NCBI GenBank assembly: GCA_903934375.1
Contig: CAIZNP010000276.1
Span: forward strand, 1 to 32,178
DNA length: 32,178 nucleotides
From: an uncultured Synechococcaceae cyanobacterium
Lineage (GTDB): Bacteria; Cyanobacteriota; Cyanobacteriia; PCC-6307; Cyanobiaceae
Direction: 5' to 3'
A program made the translations under genes and the position numbers. Each line of letters opens with the position of its first letter. Position 1 is the stretch's first letter. The notes below the pieces were generated by a model. That model was given only the letters and a program-made list of their open reading frames with translations, made no database searches and had not been told where the DNA came from. Shown here one piece after another: positions 10,268 to 18,632 of the stretch.

Positions 10268-12838
10268 TCAGCGCCGCTCGGCCAGGGTGCCGCGGGTCAC
10301 ACCCAGCCGACTGTCGAGCTGCTCCTGCTGCCAGACCTGCCGGCCGCTGATCTCACCAGCCAGCGCTCGGCGATAGAGATCAAGCCGCCGCAGAGCATCG
10401 GCGGCACTTTCCTGCAGCAGCTCGACGCGGAAATGACGCACGCCGGCTCTCAGAAACACCGGGATCGCCTCAGCGGCTGTCTGTGCCGTGCCGTTGAACA
10501 GCGTGTTGCGACAGCCCAGATCAGCCCGCAACGGGTGTTCAGCACCGCTGCGGTCGCGCAGCAGAACTGTGTGCTGCTCGCAGGGGCGACCGCAATCGGT
10601 GTGGTCGTGCCCCTTGGAGAGAAACGCGCAGAACAGGCAGTGCTCCATATGGAAGAGGGGCATGTGCTGGTGCAGGGTGAGCTCCACCGAGGCAGGCGGA
10701 CAGCCGGCCACCAGGGCCAGCAGCTGCTCCAGGGCCAGGTCGTAGCTGGCGGTGATGCGTTCCAGCCCCCAGCGCTCCAGGAACCAGCGGGCCGCAAGCG
10801 GGTTTGCCACGTTCAGGGAGAAATCACCCAGGCAGGCGGCCAGGGGCGTGAACCGCTCAAGCTGATCAGCGTTGCGCACCAGGTAGCCGTCGGGCTCGGC
10901 CCTGACCAATGGCTCCAGGCTCCAGGCCTCATCGGGCCGGACGATGCGTTGACCCGCCAGCCAGATGCCGCCGGGCCACTGACCGCGGCCCAGGGCTACG
11001 GCCTGGCGCAGCTGGGCCGGATGCTCGAGGTCGGCAATGACCCGGTGCAGGGGCTGCCCTCGCAGAGCCTCCAGCTGCTCGAGGCTGCGCACCAGCACGG
11101 TGAGCTGCGCCTGATCTGGCATGCAGGTGGATGCCGCAACCCTGCCTGCCTGTGACGACGATTGGAGCAGCGTCAGTGGTTGGGCTGCGCCGGTGTCAAC
11201 GCTGCTGTTCGCTTTTGGCGAAACCGTTTGGGCATGCATGAGAAGCTCCACCATGTCGCGGCGAAGCTGGTTGAGCTGGGCTGGCGGCAGGAACAGCTCG
11301 CCCTCCAGATCGAGATCCAGGCTGCCGAGCTGCCATGGAGTACCGCCGAGACGCCCGAGCTGGTGGGCGAGGCGCTCCTGATCAAGGCCATCGCCGCGCG
11401 CAGGCTGGAGTGGGTCACGGGAGCTGACGCACCAGGGACCACCGCTGAGCCCGGGCACCGACTCCAGCTCCAACCGCAGCGGTTCTCCGGCCCTGCCGCA
11501 GACGCGCAGGTTGAGGGGATGCCGACGCTCAGGCGTGTCGGCGGAGGCCAGGCGCTGCAAGCGTTTCTCCAGCTGAGGATCACTAGTGAGCCAGCAGGGG
11601 CTGCCGGCGCGCAGACCACGCAGGTCGATGCGGCCAGGACCGAGCTGGAGCAGCAGCCGTCCTCCGGGCCTCGAATCCACACGCATCAAGCGACCACCCA
11701 CCTCACGCGGCGGTAGCAACGGATCCGCGCTCGGCACCTCCAGCACCACCCCATCGCCGGGCTTGAGTGCTTCCGCCGTCTGCAGCAGCAGCCCATCACC
11801 CGCCTCGATCCGCTCGAGACGACCGAGCCAGGGGCCGCGCTTCTTGCTCCAGCGTCCCTGCACCAGGCGTCGATGGTTGATGCCCTCAAGCCAGCCGGTG
11901 TGGAGGCCGCGCGAGAAGCTCAGTTCGAGCTGGCGGCGCAGGGCCGCATCCGCCGCAGAACCGTCAGCCGCAGGCTCAGCGAGGGGGGCAGGACTGGAGC
12001 CAATCGCTTCAGGGCTGAGGCGATCGAGGCCCCGGCGATAGGCCTCGGTGACCGCCGCCACATAGGTGGCTTCCTTGAGGCGCCCCTCGATCTTGAGGCT
12101 GGCCACGCCGGCCTGCACCAGCTGGGGCAGCAGCGGCCAGGCCGCCAGATCCTGGGGCGAGAGCAGATAGCGCTGCTCGCCCAGATCAAGCTCCTGGCCA
12201 TCGACGATCAACTGATAAGGCAAGCGGCAGGCCTGAGCACACTCCCCCCGGTTGGCACTGCGCTGGCCTAGGGCTTCGCTGGTGAGGCACTGGCCGGAAT
12301 AGGCCACGCACAGAGCCCCATGCACGAAAACCTCCAGAGGCATGGCCAGACCGCGGCGCTGCAGCTGGGCCTGCAGGCGCTCCAGATCGCGGAGGCTGAG
12401 TTCCCGGGCCAGCACCACACGCTCACAGCCGAGCTCCGCCGCCATCGCCACCCCGGCGTCACTCGTGATCGACATCTGGGTGGAGGCATGCAAAGCCAAA
12501 CCCGGCGTGATCTCGGCGGCCAGCAGGGCCAGACCGACATCCTGGACGATCAGGGCATCCACGCCGGCAGCAGCAGCCTGCAACAGCAGCTCGGACGCCT
12601 GCTGGAGCTCATCGGCGAACACGAGAACGTTCAGGGTCAGGAACCCCTTAACGCCACGAGCGTGCAGCCAGGCCATCACCTCGGGCAAATCCTGGCGACG
12701 GAAGTTCTCCGCACGCAGGCGGGCGTTGAAGCTCTCGACCCCGAAATAGACGGCATCAGCTCCGTTGGCCACCGCCGCGCGCAGCGACTCCCAGCAGCCG
12801 GCCGGTGCCAGAAGCTCCGGAAGTTTCACTGCTTGCAT
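10268..12838 (-). CDS. Peptidase U32 family protein with DUF3656-like C-terminal part (RlhA/YdcP-like)
   Basis: 856 aa, LPELLAPAGCWESLRAAVANGADAVYFGVESFNARLRAENF, EVFVHGALCVAYSGQCLTS, NRGECAQACRLPY, SLKIEGRLKEATYVAAVTEAYRRGLD. Confidence 0.92.
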   Translation of the reverse strand: MQAVKLPELLAPAGCWESLRAAVANGADAVYFGVESFNARLRAENFRRQDLPEVMAWLHARGVKGFLTLNVLVFADELQQASELLLQAAAAGVDALIVQDVGLALLAAEITPGLALHASTQMSITSDAGVAMAAELGCERVVLARELSLRDLERLQAQLQRRGLAMPLEVFVHGALCVAYSGQCLTSEALGQRSANRGECAQACRLPYQLIVDGQELDLGEQRYLLSPQDLAAWPLLPQLVQAGVASLKIEGRLKEATYVAAVTEAYRRGLDRLSPEAIGSSPAPLAEPAADGSAADAALRRQLELSFSRGLHTGWLEGINHRRLVQGRWSKKRGPWLGRLERIEAGDGLLLQTAEALKPGDGVVLEVPSADPLLPPREVGGRLMRVDSRPGGRLLLQLGPGRIDLRGLRAGSPCWLTSDPQLEKRLQRLASADTPERRHPLNLRVCGRAGEPLRLELESVPGLSGGPWCVSSRDPLQPARGDGLDQERLAHQLGRLGGTPWQLGSLDLDLEGELFLPPAQLNQLRRDMVELLMHAQTVSPKANSSVDTGAAQPLTLLQSSSQAGRVAASTCMPDQAQLTVLVRSLEQLEALRGQPLHRVIADLEHPAQLRQAVALGRGQWPGGIWLAGQRIVRPDEAWSLEPLVRAEPDGYLVRNADQLERFTPLAACLGDFSLNVANPLAARWFLERWGLERITASYDLALEQLLALVAGCPPASVELTLHQHMPLFHMEHCLFCAFLSKGHDHTDCGRPCEQHTVLLRDRSGAEHPLRADLGCRNTLFNGTAQTAAEAIPVFLRAGVRHFRVELLQESAADALRRLDLYRRALAGEISGRQVWQQEQLDSRLGVTRGTLAERR

Positions 12839-13569
12839 CAGTGATCCAGCCGCTGGGCGGCTTCAAAGGTGCGCAGCGCTTCGGCCGATCCCTCGAAACG
12901 CCAGTGCCAGGGTTCGTAGCTCACACCCTGACGGTTGCCTTGCGGGAATGAAAGACGGAAGTGAAAACGGTTGGCGTTCGCGCTGAGCCAGTTGAAGGCC
13001 GGAGTCGACTCGAACGACGGCGAGAGGTTTGCGTCCGGCCGGCGTCCGTCGCCGAGATCAACGGCATAGCCGGTGCTGTGCTCAGAGAAGCCCGGTGGCG
13101 CACTGACGCGAGCTCGCTGCAGAGCGCTCTGATTGCGCTCGGACTTCACATCAAAGAAAATGTTTTTCTGCAGTGCGATCGAGCGAAAGGCGCTGAGCAC
13201 ACGGATGTCCACACCATCAGCGGCAGCAGCAGCCTGAAGCTGCTGCAGGCCGGCGGCCGCATCGCGCTGCAATTCCACACCGGGAGCGATGGCAACCAGC
13301 TGGTCGGCTGGAACCTCCGCATAGGGAAAGTGGCCCAGCAGGCGGCCGTCCAAGCTCACCCGTGCCGGCAGACCCGCAACCGGCGGTGGCGCCAAGAGGC
13401 GGCGCAGAGGCTGCGGAAACACCACCGCGATCGCAGCCGCACCGACCAGGACCGCTCCGGCTCCGATGGCGGCCGTCCGCCAGCTGCGGCGGGGACGCAG
13501 GGCCGGTGACAAGGTCCTCTGCGCCAGAGGAATGTCCTCCCGCACGGCGGTGCGACCAGCGCTGGGCAA
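12838..13569 (-). CDS. M15 family D-alanyl-D-alanine carboxypeptidase (VanY-like)
   Basis: SEHSTGYAVDLGD and EPWHWRFEG zinc/active-site motifs; N-terminal TM anchor; stop overlaps the U32 gene start. Confidence 0.9.
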   Translation of the reverse strand: MPSAGRTAVREDIPLAQRTLSPALRPRRSWRTAAIGAGAVLVGAAAIAVVFPQPLRRLLAPPPVAGLPARVSLDGRLLGHFPYAEVPADQLVAIAPGVELQRDAAAGLQQLQAAAAADGVDIRVLSAFRSIALQKNIFFDVKSERNQSALQRARVSAPPGFSEHSTGYAVDLGDGRRPDANLSPSFESTPAFNWLSANANRFHFRLSFPQGNRQGVSYEPWHWRFEGSAEALRTFEAAQRLDH

Positions 13570-13692
13570 GCGAGAACTCCAGAGCTACAGGCTTCTGATG
13601 ATGGTAAGGGGATAGGCCGCTGGCGCCAGCAGCAGCCTGCTCAGCAGTGTTAGCTTCAGCCCGAGCATCCTTCTGGCGGAGCGGGTTTCAAG

Positions 13693-15099
13693 ATGTTGCG
13701 AGTCGCGGTGGTGGGCGGCGGCCCGAGTGGATCCTGTGCTGCCGAAGTGCTGGCCAAGGCCGGCATCGAGACCTGGATTTTCGAGCGCAAGCTGGACAAC
13801 GCCAAACCCTGCGGCGGCGCCATTCCGCTGTGCATGGTGGCCGAGTTCGAGCTGCCCGAGTCGATCATCGACCGCAAGGTGCGCAACATGAAGATGATCT
13901 CCCCCTCGAACCGCGAGGTGGACATCAATCTCGAGAACGAGAACGAATACATCGGCATGTGCCGTCGGGAGGTGATGGATGCCTACCTGCGCAACCGTGC
14001 TGCAGAGCTGGGTGCCCAGCTTGTGAACGGCCTGGTGACCAAGATCGACACCGGCACCAATCGCCAGGGCCCCTACAGCCTCACCTACTCCGACTACAGC
14101 GGTGGTGAGGCCACCGGTGAGACGAAGACGCTTGAGGTGGATCTGATCATCGGTGCCGATGGCGCCAACAGCCGTGTCGCCAAGGCCATGGACGCCGGCG
14201 ACTACAACGTCGCCATCGCCTTCCAGGAGCGCATCAAGCTCCCACCCGAGGAGATGAAGTACTACGAAAGCCTGGCCGAGATGTACGTCGGCACCGATGT
14301 GTCGCCCGACTTCTACGCCTGGGTCTTCCCCAAGTACGACCACGTGGCCGTGGGCACCGGGACCATGCAGGAGAATCAGGGCTTGATCAAGAGCCTGCAG
14401 GAAGGCATCCGTGAGCGTGCCAAGAAGCGCTTGGTGAACGGTGAGGTGATCAAGGTGGAAGCCCACCCGATTCCCGAGCACCCCCGCCCGCGTCGGGTCG
14501 TGGGCCGCATGGCCCTGGTGGGTGATGCCGCTGGCTATGTGACCAAGAGCTCCGGCGAAGGGATCTATTTCGCCGCCAAGAGCGGGCGCATGTGCGCCGA
14601 GCAGATTGTCGAGTCCAGCCAGGGCGGCAAGAAGGTTCCCAGCGAGGCGGATCTCAAGAAGTACCTCAAGACGTGGGATCGCCAGTACGGCGCCACCTAC
14701 AAGGTGCTGGAGCTCCTCCAGAACATCTTCTACCGCAACGATGCGGCCCGCGAAGCCTTTGTCGAAATGTGCGACGACAAGGACGTTCAGCGTCTCACCT
14801 TTGACAGCTACCTCTACAAGCGGGTTGTGATGATGAACCCTTGGCAGCAGCTCAAGCTGACCCTGCTCACCCTCGGCTCTGTGCTGCGCGGCAACGCGCT
14901 GGCGCCACAGGGTTACAAGCCTGTCTCCAGCGCTGTGCGCGACGACTCCGAGGTGAACGCGATGCTGGCCGTGAGCACCATCAAGGGCGGAATCCGCGTC
15001 GGCGGCAGGAAGCCATCGGACGCGACGAACATTGCGGGCGCAGCAACGCCGAAGCAGACCGACGAACGCGAACCGGCCCTGGCAGCGCCCAAGGCCTGA
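13693..15099 (+). CDS. chlP: Geranylgeranyl diphosphate reductase
   Basis: 468 aa, MLRVAVVGGGPSGSCAAEVLAKAGIETWIFERKLDNAKPCGGAIPLCMV..., GADGANSRVAKAM, LVGDAAGYVTKSSGEGIYFAAKSG. Confidence 0.96.
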   Translation: MLRVAVVGGGPSGSCAAEVLAKAGIETWIFERKLDNAKPCGGAIPLCMVAEFELPESIIDRKVRNMKMISPSNREVDINLENENEYIGMCRREVMDAYLRNRAAELGAQLVNGLVTKIDTGTNRQGPYSLTYSDYSGGEATGETKTLEVDLIIGADGANSRVAKAMDAGDYNVAIAFQERIKLPPEEMKYYESLAEMYVGTDVSPDFYAWVFPKYDHVAVGTGTMQENQGLIKSLQEGIRERAKKRLVNGEVIKVEAHPIPEHPRPRRVVGRMALVGDAAGYVTKSSGEGIYFAAKSGRMCAEQIVESSQGGKKVPSEADLKKYLKTWDRQYGATYKVLELLQNIFYRNDAAREAFVEMCDDKDVQRLTFDSYLYKRVVMMNPWQQLKLTLLTLGSVLRGNALAPQGYKPVSSAVRDDSEVNAMLAVSTIKGGIRVGGRKPSDATNIAGAATPKQTDEREPALAAPKA

Positions 15100-15105
15100 A
15101 TCATC

Positions 15106-15136
15106 ACCAGAGCCGTCACACCCTGGCGGCTCTGGT
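15106..15136 (+). terminator. Terminator-like hairpin between convergent chlP and desaturase
   Basis: ACCAGAGCCG-(11 nt)-CGGCTCTGGT: 10-bp perfect stem just after the chlP stop, with AT-rich sequence beyond. Confidence 0.65.
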
Positions 15137-15154
15137 CGTGTTCAATACTTTAAA

Positions 15155-16198
15155 TTAAGTTCCCTGATTAGAGTTTAAGGCAGCAGCCTCCATGGCTTCG
15201 ACGTCGGGGATCGAGACTAGCTTGTTCTGATCGCTGTCCCAGAGAATCAGACGAAAACAATCCGGGATGTCGCTTAGGCGCAAGTAGGTGCAATGGTTCA
15301 GCAGATGACGATTGGCCTGATGACAGGCGCGTAGGCGGTAATTGGGAATCCGTTCGCAGAGGTGATGGATGCTGTGAAAGGCGATATCCGCAGAAAACCA
15401 ATGCAGTATCGAAGGCAGTAGCAGATTGCTACTGCCATCCAGCGCTCCCTTGAAATAGCTCCAGCCCTCAGTGCCGTTGGCGTAAGACCCTGGAAAATTG
15501 TGCTGCACGAAGAAAATGCAGATAAAAATCGCCGCTGACAGGGTCATCACCGTCGCGTAACAGCACCAAAACAGCCCGTGGCCCATCCACTGCCCCATCA
15601 ACCACCAACTACTGAGTACGACGACGGTGTTGGCGAGCAGATCGACGAACTCACCGCGTGTGTACCAGTGGCTGGAGCGGAAATCAAGCGTGTGGCGTGG
15701 CAGCTGCACAACGGCAGCAAGGCCCTCGTGACGCAGATGGGTCGCCATGGCACTGATCCACTCCCAGCTGCCGAGTAGAAGCTGAAGCCGGGGCCGCAGG
15801 ATCAGATAGAAGAAGCCCCCGGGAAACAGCATCAGCGGATGCCGGGACATGCCATACAGACGCTGCTGACGAGGGCTGAGCCGTGTGAACTGATCCACGC
15901 GCAGCAGGGCCGAAGGGCCGCGATAGAGGGCCCAGTTGCCGTTGTGCTTGTGGTGGAAGGCGTGCCCGCGTGACCAGGGGTACTGGGGGATCGCGTTGAG
16001 ACCACCCAGCAGGAAGCCGGCGATCCGGTTCAGACGCGGGCTGCTGAACAGCGATCCATGGCCGCAATCGTGCATCAGCGAGAAACTGCGGGCCGAAAAC
16101 AGCACCAGCAAGGCCAGAACCGGCGGGACAAGCCAGGCACCGACCGACGGCTGCTGCATCAACCACGGCAGAGACAGCCACAGCAACGCTGTGGGCAC
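15155..16198 (-). CDS. Membrane fatty acid desaturase, Des-like (acyl-lipid)
   Basis: Histidine boxes HDCGH, HAFHH, HSIHH; VQHNFPGSY...EGWSYFKGALDGSSN; FRLILWDSDQNKLVS. GTG at 16198 is the first canonical start, but the frame stays open to 16375 with family-like sequence. Confidence 0.88.
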   Translation of the reverse strand: MPTALLWLSLPWLMQQPSVGAWLVPPVLALLVLFSARSFSLMHDCGHGSLFSSPRLNRIAGFLLGGLNAIPQYPWSRGHAFHHKHNGNWALYRGPSALLRVDQFTRLSPRQQRLYGMSRHPLMLFPGGFFYLILRPRLQLLLGSWEWISAMATHLRHEGLAAVVQLPRHTLDFRSSHWYTRGEFVDLLANTVVVLSSWWLMGQWMGHGLFWCCYATVMTLSAAIFICIFFVQHNFPGSYANGTEGWSYFKGALDGSSNLLLPSILHWFSADIAFHSIHHLCERIPNYRLRACHQANRHLLNHCTYLRLSDIPDCFRLILWDSDQNKLVSIPDVEAMEAAALNSNQGT

Positions 16199-16416
16199 CA
16201 GCGTCGAGGTGAGCTGCCAGCAGGCCCAAGTGTTGTCCGCAGCGCGGAAGGGCGCCAGGCTGAAATCGCTGCGGCGCAGCGACTGTGATGATGCCGCTGG
16301 CGCTTGGGGAGCGGCGGTGGCGGCGGAGGACGTGGTGAAGGTCAGGCGGTTGCCCTGGCAATCAGGTGCATTGCATCACCTGCTCGGACCACACCTTAGG
16401 CAGAGCGGGTGGGCGA

Positions 16417-18603
16417 TCAGCCGGAGATGCGGCTGAAATCCGCCAGCACGCCGGCCTGGTTGCGCAACACGCTGAGCAGATTGAGGCGATTCGCACGGAT
16501 GGCCGGCTTGTCGGCCATAACCATCACACTTTGATCGCCATCAAAAAAGGCGGCCAGTGCCTCAGACCCTGCGCTGAGGCCTGCGGCGAGCCGGCCGTAG
16601 CGGTCGGACCCCGATGCCGTGGCGATGGGTTCAAGACGGTTCAGCACCTCCAGCATCCCGGCCTCACTGCGCGTTTCAAACAGGGACGGATCAACCACGC
16701 CGGCGGCACTGAGCACATCCGTGGCGAGTGAACCCTTCTCCGCCAGGCGGGCGGCACGGGTCACCACCGCCTGAACCGCCGCCAGGCCGCCGCTGCTGCG
16801 CAACGACGCCAGCAGGTCGGCCCGCTGACGTGCATCGGCAGGATCACGGATCACCCGTTGGAGGGGCACCGTGTCGCCCGCAACGGCCTGAAGCAGATCG
16901 GCATCGACTCCCTCCTCCTCGAGCAAGCTGAGCAACCGCTGCCGCAGGAATTCGCCGAGGTCTCCGCTCAGGGCAGCGACATCCACTGCGCAATGGGGGA
17001 GCAGCTCAGCCCAGTGGGCAGAGGAACGCTCCAACAGCCGCTGCAAATCGAGACGCCAGTCCCGCTCCCAGAGGATCTGCAGCAGGCCGTTGCCAGCACG
17101 GCGCAGGGCATAGGGATCTGATGAGCCAGTGGGGCGCTCACCCTTGGCATAAATACTGAGCAGCAGCTCCAGACGTTCCGCCAGGGCCACCACAGCACCG
17201 GCATCGCTGGAGGGCAAGGCATCACCAGCGCCGCGGGGCAGATAGTGCTCCAGCACCGCCAGGGCAACAGGGCGCGGCTCGCCTTCAGCCAGGGCGTACT
17301 TCCCACCCATCACACCCTGAAGCTCTGGGAATTCACCCACCATCTGGCTCACCAGATCGTGCTTGCACAGGTGAGCGGCCCGACGGGCATGGTCGCCGGT
17401 CTCCGCCGGCAGAGCCAGCTGCTCCAGCAGGACATCGGTGCACCACTCCAGCCGCTCGACGCGATCCAGAAGTGAACCAAGCCCCTCGGCGAAGGTGACG
17501 CGGGCGAGTTGATCACGACGGTCGATGCTGGGCACAGCGCGATCGGCCTGAACAAAGAACTCGGCATCCGCCAAGCGGGCCTTGAGCACCCGCTCATTGC
17601 CGCGGCGCACGGTGGCGACCGAGTCCGCCAGACCGTTACCGATGCAGAGAAAACGGGGCAGCAGGTTGGCGCGGGCATCCAGGGCCAGAGGATCACTTGC
17701 CGCGTGCCGGCGATACAGAGGCACGTAGCGCTGATGGGCGCGCATCACCGTGCTGAGAACTTCAGCCGGCAGCGCCAGGTAGTTCTCGGCGACGCTGCCC
17801 TCAATCAGCAGGGGTGCCTCCACCAGATCGGTGAGCTCCTCGAACAGATCGTCGGGCAGATCGGGCGCGGCCTCCAGGGCAGCCGCCGCCTGCTCGACGC
17901 TGTTGCGGATGACGGCGGCCCTGGCGGCGCGATCCACCTGCACTCCCACAGCAGCGAGCGTGTCGGCATAGGCAGAGGCGCTGGGGATGACGACCGCCTG
18001 ATCCTGCAGGCGATGGCCGCGGCTCAGGTTGCCGGCTGTCACCGCCGGATCGCTGCCGGGCAGCGCCACGGGAATCACCTGGGCATCAAGCAGGGCCACC
18101 AGCCAGCGGACGGGCCGCGAGAAGCGGCAGTCGCCATCACCCCAGCGCATGAAGCGGCGCCCCTGCAGAGCGGCGATCCACTGGGGAACGACCTCAGAGA
18201 GCAGATCCACCGCGGTACGACCCCGTTCCAGCACGCGGGCGAACACGAACGGGCCCTTGGGGGTCTCACGGACCTCGAGAGCCTCAGGCTCAATCCCGCA
18301 GCGCCTGGCGAACCCCACGGCTGCGGGCGTCGGACTGCCCTCCTTGAAGGCCTGCGCGGCGGGAGGGCCCTTGCGATCGTCCTCCAGGTCCTCGGCAGTG
18401 GCGGCAAGGTCGTCCACCTGAACAACCAGACGCCTGGGAGTGCTGGTGCAGGCGATCTGCCCATGGCGCAGTCGGGCATCCGTCAGGTCGCGACGCACGA
18501 GCTGCTCCAACTGCGGCAGCGCAAGTCGGGCAAAGTCGGCCGGAAGCTCCTCTGTCCCGATCTCCAGCAGAAAGGTGGACACGCCCACAGGCCTCGGCAT
18601 CAA
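16417..18603 (-). CDS. glyS: Glycyl-tRNA synthetase beta subunit
   Basis: 728 aa, TFLLEIGTEELPADFARLALPQLEQLVRRDL, GPPAAQAF, FMRWGDGDCRFSRPVRWLVAL, DPYALRRAGNGLLQIL. Confidence 0.96.
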   Translation of the reverse strand: MMPRPVGVSTFLLEIGTEELPADFARLALPQLEQLVRRDLTDARLRHGQIACTSTPRRLVVQVDDLAATAEDLEDDRKGPPAAQAFKEGSPTPAAVGFARRCGIEPEALEVRETPKGPFVFARVLERGRTAVDLLSEVVPQWIAALQGRRFMRWGDGDCRFSRPVRWLVALLDAQVIPVALPGSDPAVTAGNLSRGHRLQDQAVVIPSASAYADTLAAVGVQVDRAARAAVIRNSVEQAAAALEAAPDLPDDLFEELTDLVEAPLLIEGSVAENYLALPAEVLSTVMRAHQRYVPLYRRHAASDPLALDARANLLPRFLCIGNGLADSVATVRRGNERVLKARLADAEFFVQADRAVPSIDRRDQLARVTFAEGLGSLLDRVERLEWCTDVLLEQLALPAETGDHARRAAHLCKHDLVSQMVGEFPELQGVMGGKYALAEGEPRPVALAVLEHYLPRGAGDALPSSDAGAVVALAERLELLLSIYAKGERPTGSSDPYALRRAGNGLLQILWERDWRLDLQRLLERSSAHWAELLPHCAVDVAALSGDLGEFLRQRLLSLLEEEGVDADLLQAVAGDTVPLQRVIRDPADARQRADLLASLRSSGGLAAVQAVVTRAARLAEKGSLATDVLSAAGVVDPSLFETRSEAGMLEVLNRLEPIATASGSDRYGRLAAGLSAGSEALAAFFDGDQSVMVMADKPAIRANRLNLLSVLRNQAGVLADFSRISG

Positions 18604-18632
18604 ATCACTGTATTGAAAAGGTCACCCGCCAA

